Shown: positions 6,654-16,693, numbered from the stretch's first letter. The stretch is 64,000 nucleotides of DNA from Runella aurantiaca (GCF_003339505.1 NZ_QPIW01000014.1:1-64000), one strand, 5' to 3'. The notes: generated by a model not told the origin, from the sequence alone. Made by a program: numbers and translations.

Positions 6654-8033
6654 CTACCAAGTATCTTCTATTGAAATAGCTGGCAAACGGACCGAAACGG
6701 TTGTGCCTTCATTGGGAACAGATTGGATATTGAGCACACCCCGATGAATGGTAATGATTTTTTCGGCCAAGGTCAGGCCTAGCCCAAAGCCTTTTATCGT
6801 TCCTACATTCTCAGCCCGCATCATGGGCAAAAATACCTCAGAAAGCCGGGCGTTGGGAATGCCGATACCTTGGTCAATGATGTCAATAATGACCCAGAAT
6901 GGTTGGCAGGTGATGACTGCTTGTACGGGCTTAAAATCAGAGTATTTACAGGCGTTGTCAATAATATTAATCAAAGCGGTGCGCAGCAAACTGTTGTTGC
7001 CGACCACCTTAATGCGTGGGCTGCTTTCGATAAATACTTCGGTCAATTGCAAATCAATTTGTTGATGGGGGTACTTTTCTTGAAAATAGCCCACGGTGTC
7101 CAAAATCGTATCTACCAAATTGACGTCTTCCATGAGTCGATTAGGATTCAGACCTTCCACCTCCGTGAGGTGCAGGAGCGAATTGGCCAACTCAATGGCG
7201 TCTTCTAGTCGGAGTAGTGCTTTTTCCATGCTCTCGCGGGTAGCTTCGGGGGTTTGGTCGTAGGCGAGGCCCGTTTCCAACATTCCCTTTACGACCGTCA
7301 GCGGCGTCCGGATTTCGTGGGAAGCATACCCAATAAAGTGCTCATGGCTGACGGCCAATTTTTGTAGTCGACTCAACAGTTGATTGAATGAGCCCGCCAA
7401 ATAACTTGCTTCGTCGGGTTCGGCTTTATAAGATAGGCGAAATGAAAAATCGTTGACGGTAGCGGTATTTATCTGACTGATTAAGCGGTCAAACGGCTGC
7501 ATGGCCCGCCGGGCAAACAAAAAACCCGCCAATATAATCACCGCTAATGATATAATGTTGCCGCCCAAAAGAATGGCAAATAAGTTAGTACTGGTCTGGT
7601 GCCCGTTGAGGTCATAAGCCGTTACGACGACCACATAATTTCGGTTTTGGTAATTGAAAGACAGCGCTACGCCTTCTTTGGGGGAGGGCCATTCGGGTAT
7701 TTTGTAGGTAAAATACATCTCTTGACGGCGCGCTTCCCGGAGCAGGTCTTTGGTCGGGACATAGTCATGTGGACCATTGGAAGAATAAATGAGATTGTTT
7801 TCTACGTCAAAAATCATTTCTTTTTGCTCGGGCAAAATAAGAAAGCTGAACCGGTGAAACTCGCTGCGGTTCAGAAAATAGGTTTGGGCCGAGAGCGCAC
7901 GGCGTTGCAGGCGGGTGCGCATCATCGAACGGCGGTACGATTCGTAGGCTTCAAAAATAAATAAAGAAAACAGCAGGAGTATCGTGGCTACCAACAACCC
8001 AAACGCAATCGTTACTTTTTCTTTGATGCTCAT
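6654..8033 (-). CDS. Sensor histidine kinase, efflux-linked
   Basis: 459 residues. Transmembrane helices lie near residues 7-28 and 152-175, flanking a periplasmic sensor part of about 120 residues. A HAMP linker follows, then HisKA with SHEIRTPL (His239), and HATPase with N box (IIDNACKYSD), G1 (DIIDQGIGIP) and GFGLGLTLAEKI. It autophosphorylates and passes phosphate to the regulator encoded just upstream, whose stop overlaps its start by 4 bases. The divergent RND efflux operon is the likely target, as in CusS/CusR-type pairs. The signal sensed (metal, drug or envelope stress) cannot be read from the sequence. Confidence 0.93.
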   Translation of the reverse strand: MSIKEKVTIAFGLLVATILLLFSLFIFEAYESYRRSMMRTRLQRRALSAQTYFLNRSEFHRFSFLILPEQKEMIFDVENNLIYSSNGPHDYVPTKDLLREARRQEMYFTYKIPEWPSPKEGVALSFNYQNRNYVVVVTAYDLNGHQTSTNLFAILLGGNIISLAVIILAGFLFARRAMQPFDRLISQINTATVNDFSFRLSYKAEPDEASYLAGSFNQLLSRLQKLAVSHEHFIGYASHEIRTPLTVVKGMLETGLAYDQTPEATRESMEKALLRLEDAIELANSLLHLTEVEGLNPNRLMEDVNLVDTILDTVGYFQEKYPHQQIDLQLTEVFIESSPRIKVVGNNSLLRTALINIIDNACKYSDFKPVQAVITCQPFWVIIDIIDQGIGIPNARLSEVFLPMMRAENVGTIKGFGLGLTLAEKIITIHRGVLNIQSVPNEGTTVSVRLPAISIEDTW

Positions 8034-8707
8034 GGCTCGGCCCCAATCATGTATCCAACCCCAAAAACGGTATGCACGAGTTTGGGCTCTACGGTGTCTA
8101 TTTTTCGACGCAAGTAATTGATGTACACGTCTACTACATTGGTGTTGGTATTAAAATGTACATCCCACACATTTTCTTGAATGCTCACTCGGCTCACCAC
8201 GCGCCCCTGATTTACCAACAGGTACTCAAGCAAGGCGTACTCACGGGCGGTCAGCGTAACGCGCTGACCTGCCCGCCAAACCTGATGCGATTGCGTGTCT
8301 AGTTCCAAGTCCAACAGGGTCAGCCGTTTGGGAAGTAGCGGGCGGGAAGAATGTCGCCTTGCAAGGGCTTTTAGTCTGAATACCAGTTCTTTGAAGGCAA
8401 AAGGTTTGGTAAGGTAATCATCGGCTCCCGATTCAAACCCCAGTACTTTGTTGTCTAAACTCCCCAGCGCCGTTAATAATATCACGGGAATGGCGGGCCA
8501 GTTTTGTTTGATAAAACGGCACAAATCGTACCCATTGAGGCCCGGAATATTTACATCCAGCACCACCACATCATAGCTATGCTCATTGACCAAACTGCGA
8601 CCAATAATGCCGTCGTAGGCCATCGAAACGGGAATGCCCTCCGACTGTAAACCCTTCTGAATGAACTGGGCCAGTTCAACATCATCTTCTACCAATAATA
8701 CATTCAT
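8030..8707 (-). CDS. OmpR/PhoB-type response regulator
   Basis: 225 residues. The receiver domain has the acidic pair (VEDD), phospho-acceptor Asp51 (VVLDVNIPG), Thr (LLTALGS) and Lys (YLTKPFAF). The C-terminal winged helix includes LTAREYALLEYLLVNQGRVV and VVDVYINYLRRKID. It overlaps the kinase gene by 4 bases, so the two are co-translated. The divergent promoter region carries four 11-bp direct repeats, the spacing used by this family, so it probably controls both its own operon and the efflux genes. Confidence 0.95.
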   Translation of the reverse strand: MNVLLVEDDVELAQFIQKGLQSEGIPVSMAYDGIIGRSLVNEHSYDVVVLDVNIPGLNGYDLCRFIKQNWPAIPVILLTALGSLDNKVLGFESGADDYLTKPFAFKELVFRLKALARRHSSRPLLPKRLTLLDLELDTQSHQVWRAGQRVTLTAREYALLEYLLVNQGRVVSRVSIQENVWDVHFNTNTNVVDVYINYLRRKIDTVEPKLVHTVFGVGYMIGAEP

Positions 8708-8778
8708 AACACCCTAAAAACACTTTTGAATGGCTAATTCTACCACTAAAGTAACCATTAAACGGCTTGATTTGGGTT

Positions 8779-8822
8779 TCTAATCAAATTCTAATAAATC
8801 ACTAATGAGTCTTTAATGAGCG
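8779..8822. promoter_or_regulatory. Four 11-bp direct repeats, likely response-regulator operator
   Basis: CTAAT occurs at 8780, 8791 and 8802 and TTAAT at 8813, exactly 11 bp apart, within units TCTAATCAAAT, TCTAATAAATC, ACTAATGAGTC and TTTAATGAGCG. OmpR/PhoB-family dimers bind head-to-tail direct repeats with an 11-bp period. The array sits between the divergent regulator-kinase and efflux operons, 60 bases before the tolC-like start. Confidence 0.75.
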
Positions 8823-8881
8823 TGGTGCTTATTTTGAAGGGTGAAACGACACCTCCACCCATTTCTTAATTTATTGCACAA

Positions 8882-10261
8882 ATGATGTTTTTTGCCCGTC
8901 GTAATTTTGCATTGGTTGCCTTGATTTTAGTGAGTCATACGTGTTTGTTTTCGCAGGTATTGACGATGGAAAGAGCCATTGAAGCAACCTTTTCCAATTA
9001 TCCGACGCTGGCAGCGCAACGCTCGGCGTTGGAGGCGATTCGGGCAAACGCCCGGGTGGTGCGCGACAATCGCCTGCCCAACGTTCGTCTCCACGACCAG
9101 ATTGATGTCGGAACGGCCAACGGCCATTCGGGTTCGTATTTTTCGTTGGGGTTAATTGTGCCAACTTCGGGCGGCAGGCGGACCGAAAACCGTATGGATT
9201 TGGCTTCGGGCAATATTGCGCTGGCCTCTATGGACTGGGAAGTGTATAATTTCGGGCGTTTTAAGGCCGAAGACCAGCTTGCCCGCACCGATATTGCCGT
9301 GGGAGAATCTGCGCTAGAACGTGAAAAATTTGGACTGCGCCAACTCGTCATTACGACCTATTTGGATTTACTTCGGCTGCATCAACTCTTGAAAATTGAG
9401 CAGGGAAACATTGCCCGCGTGGATACCGTTCGTCGAATCACCGTTAACTTGGTGCGTAACGGCATCAAACCGGGGCTCGATTCGTCGCTGGTTTCGGTGC
9501 AGTTTTCTAAGGCTAAACTCGGCTATTGGCAGGTGTTGGAAGATTATCGGCAGGCCGCCAATCAACTCGCCACGCTCACGGGACGTCCCGTTGAGCAAAT
9601 GCAAATCGATACCACTTTTCAGTCGGCATCGGTGGGGCTGTCTCCCCTTTATTCGGAGCCTACCAACGACCACCCACTGCTAAAATACCGTGATTATTTG
9701 GCAAAATACCGCTCGGCAGAAATTGACGTGATTCGTAAAGCTGCCCTGCCGAGGGTGTCGCTACTGACGGCGACTTGGGCGCGGGGTTCTAGCATTAACG
9801 TTGAAAATAACTACGGGCCTTTGGGCAACGGGCTGCTTTATAGCCGGACCAACGTACTGGTTGGGGCGGCAATGACCGTCAACTTGACCGATTTTCGTCG
9901 TTCAGCCCATCGAATTCAGTTGCAACAGTTTCGGGTAAAAGAAGCGACCAATCAACTGGCGGCGGAGCAGCTGCAACTTAAAAATACCCTCAATGCTTCG
10001 GAGGCGATGCTTTCCGTTTTACAACTCGAACTAAAGGAACTACCCCTTTCATTGCAGTCGGCAACTGCGGCTTATAACCAACGGCTTTCGCGGTACCACA
10101 ATGGGTTGGAAAATATTTTGGGGTTAACGGATGCCCTGCAACTGCTTACTTCGGTGGAAAAAGACGTTGTAACTACCCAAAGCCGCGTTCTTCGGGTGCA
10201 GCTCCAAAAAGCCTCCGCCACCAATAATTTCGAGGCATTTTTCGCCCTTTTTCGTCGGTAG
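8882..10261 (+). CDS. TolC-family outer-membrane efflux protein
   Basis: 459 residues with a signal peptide (FALVALILVSHTCLFSQ). The mature protein shows the duplicated coiled-coil/barrel pattern of the OEP family: MERAIEATFSNYPTLAAQRS at the start of the first half, and a second half with YLAKYRSAEIDVIRKAALPR near residue 275. It forms the outer-membrane duct for the RND pump encoded next. It is the first gene of the operon, 25 bases before the pump gene, and lies directly downstream of the 11-bp repeat array. Confidence 0.93.
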   Translation: MMFFARRNFALVALILVSHTCLFSQVLTMERAIEATFSNYPTLAAQRSALEAIRANARVVRDNRLPNVRLHDQIDVGTANGHSGSYFSLGLIVPTSGGRRTENRMDLASGNIALASMDWEVYNFGRFKAEDQLARTDIAVGESALEREKFGLRQLVITTYLDLLRLHQLLKIEQGNIARVDTVRRITVNLVRNGIKPGLDSSLVSVQFSKAKLGYWQVLEDYRQAANQLATLTGRPVEQMQIDTTFQSASVGLSPLYSEPTNDHPLLKYRDYLAKYRSAEIDVIRKAALPRVSLLTATWARGSSINVENNYGPLGNGLLYSRTNVLVGAAMTVNLTDFRRSAHRIQLQQFRVKEATNQLAAEQLQLKNTLNASEAMLSVLQLELKELPLSLQSATAAYNQRLSRYHNGLENILGLTDALQLLTSVEKDVVTTQSRVLRVQLQKASATNNFEAFFALFRR

Positions 10262-10286
10262 TACCCCTTAACCACCCATTGTATTT

Positions 10287-13200
10287 ATGTCGCTCTTGTC
10301 CACATCGTTAAAACGTCCGCTTTCGGCTTTGGTGCTGATTGGTGGGCTTGTCGTGTTCTCAATTTTATCGGCTACCAAAATTCCGATTGATATATTTCCC
10401 AGGCTAAATTCCCCCGTTATTTATGTCATTGAGCCTTACGGCGGGATGTCACCCGCGCAGATGGAAGGTTTTTTTGCGACCAGAATGCAGGATCAGTTTC
10501 TGTACATTTCGGGTGTCAAAGAAATTCAGAGCCGTAGCGTACAGGGGCTTACCATTGTAAAACTGGCTTTTTATGAAGGGTCCGACATGGCGCAGGCCGC
10601 CGCCGAAGTGGCGATTCAGGTCAACCGGGCCATGAAATTTTTTCCGCCAGGGGCGTTGCCGCCGCAAGTGGTGCGCTACGATGCCTCCTCGGTGCCCATT
10701 GGTGATTTGGTTTTTAGTAGCAAAACACGCGCGCTCAAGGAGATTCACGAACTGGCTGTTACGCGTATTCGACCGTTGTTTTCGACCATTCCGGGACTGA
10801 CGGCCCCGCCGCCGATTGGAACCAACTCGCGGACGGTTGTGATTAATCTTGACCCCGACAAAATCCGGAGTCTGAACGTATCGCCCGATGAAGTGGTCGA
10901 GGCTTTGGCGGCCAACAACGTCATGACACCATCGGGGAATATTCGCGTCGAAAACCGGACCTACATTACCACCCTCAATTCCCTCGAAGAAAAAGTCGAA
11001 GATTTTAATCAGATTTCCATCAACACCAAGGCGCACCGCACCATTTTTCTGCGCGATTTGGCGACGGTCTCCGACGGTTCCGACGTGACGGCAGGCTACG
11101 CCTTGGTCAACGGTAACCGTTCTTCTTATATTCCAGTGGTCAAAACGGCCGACGCTTCAACTTGGGATGTGGTGACGCGGCTGAAGGCAAAATTGCCCGA
11201 AATGCGCAGCCTCCTTCCGGATGACATTGAGGTTTCGTATGAGTTTGACCAATCCATTTTTGTGATTAACGCGGTCAAAAGTCTGATTTTTGAAGGGGCA
11301 CTTGGAGCTATTTTAACGGGTCTGATGGTGTTGCTTTTCTTGGGCGATTGGCGTAGCTCTTTGATTGTGATCATCACGATTCCGGTCTCGATTATTGCGG
11401 CGGTACTCCTGCTGAATTTGGCGGGACAAACCATCAACATCATGACGTTGTCGGGGCTGTCGTTGGCCATCGGTATTCTGGTGGATCAGGCTACGGTGAC
11501 CATTGAAAATATTCACCAACATTTGGAAATGGGGAAACCCAAAAAACTGGCTGTGTACGATGCCTGTCGGGAGGTTGCTTTGCCGCTTTTGCTGATTTTA
11601 TTGTGTATTCTGGCCGTTTTTGCTCCTTCGTTTTTGATGTCAGGTGTACCGAAAGCCATGTTTTTACCGTTGTCGCTTTCCATTGGATTTGCCATGACTG
11701 TCTCTTATTTTTTGGCCCAAAGTCTGGTGCCGATTCTGGCCAATCGCCTCATGAAAAGCCACGCTCATGTTCCTGACCACAAAGTGAATGTAAAACAAAA
11801 GACGTCGTATTTTGAATGGATGCGCGACGGATTTGTGCAGCAAACTAGCCGACTGATGCGGCGCAATAGGTTGATTGTCAGTGTATATCTTTTGGTTATT
11901 TTTGTTTTGGCGGGCGTTGGATTTGTCTACATCGGTAAAGACATCTTACCCCAGATTAATTCTGGACAGATGGTAATTCGGATGAAAACCCCCGACGGAA
12001 CCCGCCTCGAACGTACTGAAGAAAAGGTAAAAGAGCTTCTGAGTTTGGTTGATGAAGTGGCCGAAGGGAATCTGGCCGTTTCGTCGGCTTACGTGGGCGT
12101 GGTACCTACCAACTATGCTACCACCAACCTGTACGTCAGTACGAGTGGCTCCAACGATGCGGTGATTAAAGTGGCCTTGGCAAAAGAATACCACGCCAAT
12201 ATGCAGGATTTTAAAGAACGCTTGCGTGAGGTGGTTAAAGGACAGATGCCCGGCATCACGCTTTCCTTTGAACCCGCCGACCTGACCGAAAAACTCATGA
12301 GTCAGGGCGCATATACCCCCATCGAAGTACAGGTGGCTGGGCGAGACATGAACCAAATTGAAGGCTACGCTAATCAACTCATGGATGGTTTGGCGGAGGT
12401 GCCTTTTTTGCGGGATGTGCGGATCATTCAGCCCCTCAAGTTTCCGGTCATCAATATCAAACTCGACCGCCAAAAACTTGCTATGATGGGACTCAACATT
12501 CAGCAAGTCGCCCGGTCCATCACGGCGTCAACGTCTTCGAGTCGATTTACCGAAAAAAATCAGTGGCTGGATCAAAAATCGGCGTACACGTACCAAGTGC
12601 AGGTGCAGATTCCTGAATATGCCATGCGGAGCTTGCCCCAATTGCAGGAAATTCCGTTGGTGGCGGGTCAGGTACGCCCCGTGCTGTCGGATGTGGCAAC
12701 GTTTTCGATGGATACCCTGCCGGGAGAATACGCCCGTACGGGACCACGACGGTTTGTGACGGTTTCGGCCAATATTCACCACACCGATTTGGGAGCCGCA
12801 ACCACGGCCGTAGAGAAGGTAGTGGCGGGCCTGGGCGAAACGCCCAAGGGCCTTGTTACACAAATCAAAGGGATGTCGTCGTTGCTAGTCGAAACCCTCG
12901 ACAGTTTGCAGGTGGGGTTGGCTATTGCGGTGTTGGTTATCTTTCTGCTGTTGGCTGCCAACTACCAATCGTTTAAGCTATCATTTGTGGTGTTGTCCAC
13001 CATTCCAGCGGTGATTGTCGGGGCGATTGGCTTGCTGTTGTTGACGGGCAGTACGCTCAATTTACAATCTTACATGGGGATTATTATGTCGGTTGGGATT
13101 TCGGTCGCCAACGCCATTTTGATTGTGACCAATGCCGAGGAGCTTCGGTGGGAGTACCGCGACGCCCGCAAAGCCGCCGTCGAAAGTGTAGGAATCCGCC

Positions 13201-13490
13201 TGCGCCCAGTGCTGATGACGAGTTTTGCCATGATTGCGGGCATGGTGCCGATGGCCCTTGGTACGGGCGATGCGGGCGAGCAGGTGGCTCCGTTGGGGCG
13301 GGCCGTGATTGGGGGCTTGATTGCGTCAACGATTGCGGCTTTGTACATCGTTCCGCAGGTATATGCTTGGTTGCAAGGGAGTACCGACTTCCAAAACCCC
13401 TCCCTTTTGCCCGAAGAGGAGCCTGTCACACATCCCATTTTTGAAGAAGAATCCCTTGAAATCCATCATTTAGTTCATAAAGAAATATGA
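10287..13490 (+). CDS. RND-family efflux transporter, inner-membrane pump
   Basis: 1067 residues, full length for AcrB/CusA proteins. TM1 (LSALVLIGGLVVFSILSA) is followed by porter domain, helices 2-6 near residues 330-480 with GLSLAIGILVDQATVTIENI, a second porter half, and helices to the end (MIAGMVPMALGTGDAGEQ). The pump is driven by the proton gradient and works as a trimer. TM4 holds Asp-Gln where drug pumps have Asp-Asp, closer to metal-type pumps which keep a single Asp, but the substrate cannot be settled by this. It sits between the duct gene and the adaptor gene and overlaps the latter by 4 bases. Confidence 0.93.
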   Translation: MSLLSTSLKRPLSALVLIGGLVVFSILSATKIPIDIFPRLNSPVIYVIEPYGGMSPAQMEGFFATRMQDQFLYISGVKEIQSRSVQGLTIVKLAFYEGSDMAQAAAEVAIQVNRAMKFFPPGALPPQVVRYDASSVPIGDLVFSSKTRALKEIHELAVTRIRPLFSTIPGLTAPPPIGTNSRTVVINLDPDKIRSLNVSPDEVVEALAANNVMTPSGNIRVENRTYITTLNSLEEKVEDFNQISINTKAHRTIFLRDLATVSDGSDVTAGYALVNGNRSSYIPVVKTADASTWDVVTRLKAKLPEMRSLLPDDIEVSYEFDQSIFVINAVKSLIFEGALGAILTGLMVLLFLGDWRSSLIVIITIPVSIIAAVLLLNLAGQTINIMTLSGLSLAIGILVDQATVTIENIHQHLEMGKPKKLAVYDACREVALPLLLILLCILAVFAPSFLMSGVPKAMFLPLSLSIGFAMTVSYFLAQSLVPILANRLMKSHAHVPDHKVNVKQKTSYFEWMRDGFVQQTSRLMRRNRLIVSVYLLVIFVLAGVGFVYIGKDILPQINSGQMVIRMKTPDGTRLERTEEKVKELLSLVDEVAEGNLAVSSAYVGVVPTNYATTNLYVSTSGSNDAVIKVALAKEYHANMQDFKERLREVVKGQMPGITLSFEPADLTEKLMSQGAYTPIEVQVAGRDMNQIEGYANQLMDGLAEVPFLRDVRIIQPLKFPVINIKLDRQKLAMMGLNIQQVARSITASTSSSRFTEKNQWLDQKSAYTYQVQVQIPEYAMRSLPQLQEIPLVAGQVRPVLSDVATFSMDTLPGEYARTGPRRFVTVSANIHHTDLGAATTAVEKVVAGLGETPKGLVTQIKGMSSLLVETLDSLQVGLAIAVLVIFLLLAANYQSFKLSFVVLSTIPAVIVGAIGLLLLTGSTLNLQSYMGIIMSVGISVANAILIVTNAEELRWEYRDARKAAVESVGIRLRPVLMTSFAMIAGMVPMALGTGDAGEQVAPLGRAVIGGLIASTIAALYIVPQVYAWLQGSTDFQNPSLLPEEEPVTHPIFEEESLEIHHLVHKEI

Positions 13491-14581
13491 AAACAATCGT
13501 ATTCAGCGGTCTGGCCGCGCTGGTCGTTTCGGTCACCCTGACGGGCTGTTCTTCTTCGGAGACGGCCGAAAAGAAGACCCAAAAAAAACAAGCCGACCGA
13601 CCTAAATTCCAAATTGGTAAAGCCATTCCGCAAAAAGTGGGGCAGACGTTTCGACTTCCGGGTGAGTTTAAGGCTTTTCAGGAGGTAAATATTTATCCCA
13701 AGGCCGACGGATTTGTGGAACAGGTGTTGGTTGACCGGGGTTCTTTTGTGAAAAAAGGCCAAATACTCATGGTCTTGGATTCGCCCGAATCAGAAGAGAG
13801 GCTTGCGGTAGCCCGCTCCAATGCCCTGAAAGCCAATGCGCTACTGGTGGCGAGTCGGGAGCATTACCGCCGCCTGAGGGCCAGTAGCAGAGTGCCGGGG
13901 TCGGTCTCGGCGCTAGATTTGGAAACGGCCAACGCCCGCATGATGGCCGACAGTGCGTCGATGCTGGGTGAGGAAGCCAACTTTCGGGCACTGACCAAAA
14001 TCAAATCCTACCTGACTGTTCGGGCGCCGTTTGATGGCGTGATTACGGAGCGAAATGTTCATCCGGGTGCACTGGTTGGGGCGGGCGCTAAAATGGAACG
14101 TCCTATGATGGTGTTGCAACAACAAAATCACTTGCGGCTCGTGCTGGATATACCCGAAAATTACAGTACAACGCTAAAGCACGGAAAAACGGTTTCGTTT
14201 ACGGTTGGTGCGTTACCTGGTCAGGTATTTAAAGGAAAAATTACGCGTCGTTCAGGAAACATGAACGAGCAATTTCGCTCCGAAACCGTTGAAATAGACA
14301 TAGCAAATGCCGCTGGAAAGTTTAAGCCGGGCATGTTTGCTGAAATAATTCTGGACTCAGAAGGCACCACTGGTGCCTTGGCGGTGCCGCTTACGTCGGT
14401 GGTGGCCTCGACGGAGCGACAGTACGTGATTCGTGTGATTGACGGCCGGGCGCAGTACGTCGATGTACGGCGTGGTCAGCAATCAGGAGATTTGACGGAA
14501 GTATTCGGCAACTTGCGGGCCAATGACCAAATTGTCATCAATGCCCGCGAAGACCTGAAAGAAGGAACGGAGATTCAATAG
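13487..14581 (+). CDS. RND efflux periplasmic adaptor (HlyD/MFP family)
   Basis: 364 residues. The N-terminus is a lipoprotein signal with lipobox LTGC (Cys21), so the adaptor is anchored in a membrane. The barrel-sandwich/lipoyl region appears as EVNIYPKADGFVEQVLVDRG and YLTVRAPFDGVITERNVHPG, with a helical hairpin between them; the beta-barrel and membrane-proximal domains follow (KPGMFAEIILDSEG). It bridges the pump and the outer-membrane duct. The start overlaps the pump stop (ATGA), so translation is coupled. Confidence 0.94.
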   Translation: MKTIVFSGLAALVVSVTLTGCSSSETAEKKTQKKQADRPKFQIGKAIPQKVGQTFRLPGEFKAFQEVNIYPKADGFVEQVLVDRGSFVKKGQILMVLDSPESEERLAVARSNALKANALLVASREHYRRLRASSRVPGSVSALDLETANARMMADSASMLGEEANFRALTKIKSYLTVRAPFDGVITERNVHPGALVGAGAKMERPMMVLQQQNHLRLVLDIPENYSTTLKHGKTVSFTVGALPGQVFKGKITRRSGNMNEQFRSETVEIDIANAAGKFKPGMFAEIILDSEGTTGALAVPLTSVVASTERQYVIRVIDGRAQYVDVRRGQQSGDLTEVFGNLRANDQIVINAREDLKEGTEIQ

Positions 14582-14601
14582 TTACACGAGGCTGCAAACT
14601 G

Positions 14602-15204
14602 ATGAAAGCGATTTTGATGGGGGCGTGTTTGTGGGTGTTTATGGCCAAAACCCAAGCCCAAAAGGGGGCAGATAGACCTAATAATGGGGTCTATCTGACG
14701 GTGGATGATTATATTCACCATCGTTTGGTCCACGAATTTACCAATAAAAGGGAAGGGTTTAGCTTGCGGACACCCCGCATGAACCGCATTAAAATCATAA
14801 CCCCCGATTCTACCTATCAGTATGATTTAACTACCGTATTTGGGTACCGTCAAGCAGGTCGTGATTGGTGTTATCGAAGTGGGGAATTGGTGGAAATCAT
14901 TGGTTATAAATCGCTTGAATTGCTGAATTATGAAGGATTATGGCTGTATCGTCGCCGCGACTGGTCGGAATTAAGCCCTAATTATACCTACTTTTTTAGT
15001 AAGTATCCAACGGGAGAACTGAGTTGGTTGAGTCGAAAAAAAGTTAAGGAAGCCTACAAAAAAGATACAGCATTTATAAGCTTACTCAATCAAGTGCGCT
15101 GGGGTAGAATTCTGAACACATCTACCAAGACGGGTCGGCCTTTATTGCTAGATATCTACGCAACAGCGCACCAACTTCACTTTAGTCTGAAAGACAAAGA
15201 ATAA
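14602..15204 (+). CDS. Secreted protein of unknown function in the efflux operon
   Basis: 200 residues, signal peptide MKAILMGACLWVFMAKTQAQ. The mature part has NNGVYLTVDDYIHHRLVHEF and later YDLTTVFGYRQAGRDWCYRS, with many aromatic residues, a pattern of small Bacteroidota periplasmic proteins. It starts 20 bases after the adaptor gene on the same strand and is probably the last gene of the efflux operon. I do not recognise a family; an accessory or sensor role for the pump is only a guess. Confidence 0.75.
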   Translation: MKAILMGACLWVFMAKTQAQKGADRPNNGVYLTVDDYIHHRLVHEFTNKREGFSLRTPRMNRIKIITPDSTYQYDLTTVFGYRQAGRDWCYRSGELVEIIGYKSLELLNYEGLWLYRRRDWSELSPNYTYFFSKYPTGELSWLSRKKVKEAYKKDTAFISLLNQVRWGRILNTSTKTGRPLLLDIYATAHQLHFSLKDKE

Positions 15205-15271
15205 CTTAAATCGTATAATAAACTGGCAGAGAAACACTCCACGCCAATGATATTCAGCGCCAAGAAACTCA

Positions 15272-16693
15272 CTAATTTGGCTTTGTAGCTGGTTTAGGAG
15301 TGGTGGTAGTAAAGAAACTGTTTGGAACGACCGCTTTCCATAGTTCAAGGTATTTATCATGCCCTGATTTACCCCTAAAATGTCCTGTCCCACCATTATC
15401 CCGCCAAGGGCCTTGGGTGGAGGGCTCGCTTAGGTCAATTCCCAGACTTGTGTTTGGGATTGTATTTAAAACCTGCTGTATTTTGTCATTGACAACTGTT
15501 GTGTTTTGATTTAAAAAATTAACGCCTTCTTTACTTAATTTAAAAGCCAATTGGGGATGATTGGCCTGTACTGTTCGGGTATGGTTGATGACAAAAACGA
15601 AGTTTTCGTAAAGAGTAGGTAAAAAATCGGGGCCCACATCATTGCCTCCGTGTTCAACTAGCACCGCTCTTAGGCCCGTGAGGGGGATGTATTTGTAAAA
15701 AGCGGCCTCAACGGGGCGGTAGGGCATCCAATATTGGTCTTGCCCGCCGAACCAGTCAAATCCAAACCGTTCCCTTTTTATGTTTTTCATATTCATCCAA
15801 ACATTAGACCCACCGTAGGCGGTCATGTACAACAAAATTGGGACGTTCAGACGTTTGGCAAGCGTGTCCCCAAAGCGCCCCCACATCCAACTGTGAACCC
15901 CAAAGGGACCAATATTTGAAGTATCAATGGGTTGAAAAACGAGCGGAAGGGCATCAAGGTCCTGCAATTTTCCAGGTTCATTGGGTATTGAAGGATTACG
16001 AAGTACTTCCACCGTGCGTACTCTTGGGTCGGAAGAAGGCTCATCGTAAGACGGGTCTCCTGCTAGAAAACTGTGTCCCCAGAGTAATAAAACTTCACCC
16101 ACACCGACCCGTTCTACCGTTCGAGAAGTGCCGTAAATCGGCGTCGTACCGTTGCTCGAAGGTATGTATCGTAGGATTGTTTTGACTTCTAACCGGTAAT
16201 CTCCGCCTGTAATCCAGAGACTGTCGAGGTACTTACCGTTGGTTGCTAGAAACAAATCACTTTGGGCGGTTCCGCCCTGAATGGGTATCAGATTCACTTC
16301 TACAGCAGCGGCACTACTATCGCAGGTACCCGAAATCCGCAATACCGCTTGATTGGTGTTATTTCGTTGGATAATCTGATTTGGTTTTGGGAAATCAACT
16401 TCAATTTGTCGGCCAACAATAATGCCCAAATAAAAACTCGAACCCGTTGCGGCGGTAGAAAACCCGGGCGATAATGAAATAGATTTAGCGGCAGAATCCG
16501 TCTTGGAGGGTGGCAGAGCAAGCGTGCTGTTTCTGGTAATATTATTGGAAATAGAAGTTGAAGCTCCGGTTCTGAGGTTTCTGGTTTTTGGGATGGAATC
16601 TGCCTTTGACGAAAACTGGTCGGGGGATTGGGAAAAACTGGAACTATAAAAAAATACAAAAGGAATCAGTAAAAATAGACCTCTTTTTCTCAT
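15272..16693 (-). CDS. Secreted SGNH-type hydrolase/esterase
   Basis: 473 residues with signal peptide (LFLLIPFVFFYSSSFSQ). A Ser/Thr-rich linker and a beta-sandwich (about residues 85-195) precede the catalytic domain. The domain shows WGHSF with the likely nucleophile Ser208, a Gly block (YGGSN), HGGNDVGPD with the Asn block, and GHFRGKSGHDKYLELW near the end with the catalytic His. This is the arrangement of the SGNH/sialate-O-acetylesterase superfamily, which removes acyl groups from sugars or other esters. No substrate can be assigned. It is convergent with the efflux operon and stands alone. Confidence 0.75.
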   Translation of the reverse strand: MRKRGLFLLIPFVFFYSSSFSQSPDQFSSKADSIPKTRNLRTGASTSISNNITRNSTLALPPSKTDSAAKSISLSPGFSTAATGSSFYLGIIVGRQIEVDFPKPNQIIQRNNTNQAVLRISGTCDSSAAAVEVNLIPIQGGTAQSDLFLATNGKYLDSLWITGGDYRLEVKTILRYIPSSNGTTPIYGTSRTVERVGVGEVLLLWGHSFLAGDPSYDEPSSDPRVRTVEVLRNPSIPNEPGKLQDLDALPLVFQPIDTSNIGPFGVHSWMWGRFGDTLAKRLNVPILLYMTAYGGSNVWMNMKNIKRERFGFDWFGGQDQYWMPYRPVEAAFYKYIPLTGLRAVLVEHGGNDVGPDFLPTLYENFVFVINHTRTVQANHPQLAFKLSKEGVNFLNQNTTVVNDKIQQVLNTIPNTSLGIDLSEPSTQGPWRDNGGTGHFRGKSGHDKYLELWKAVVPNSFFTTTTPKPATKPN

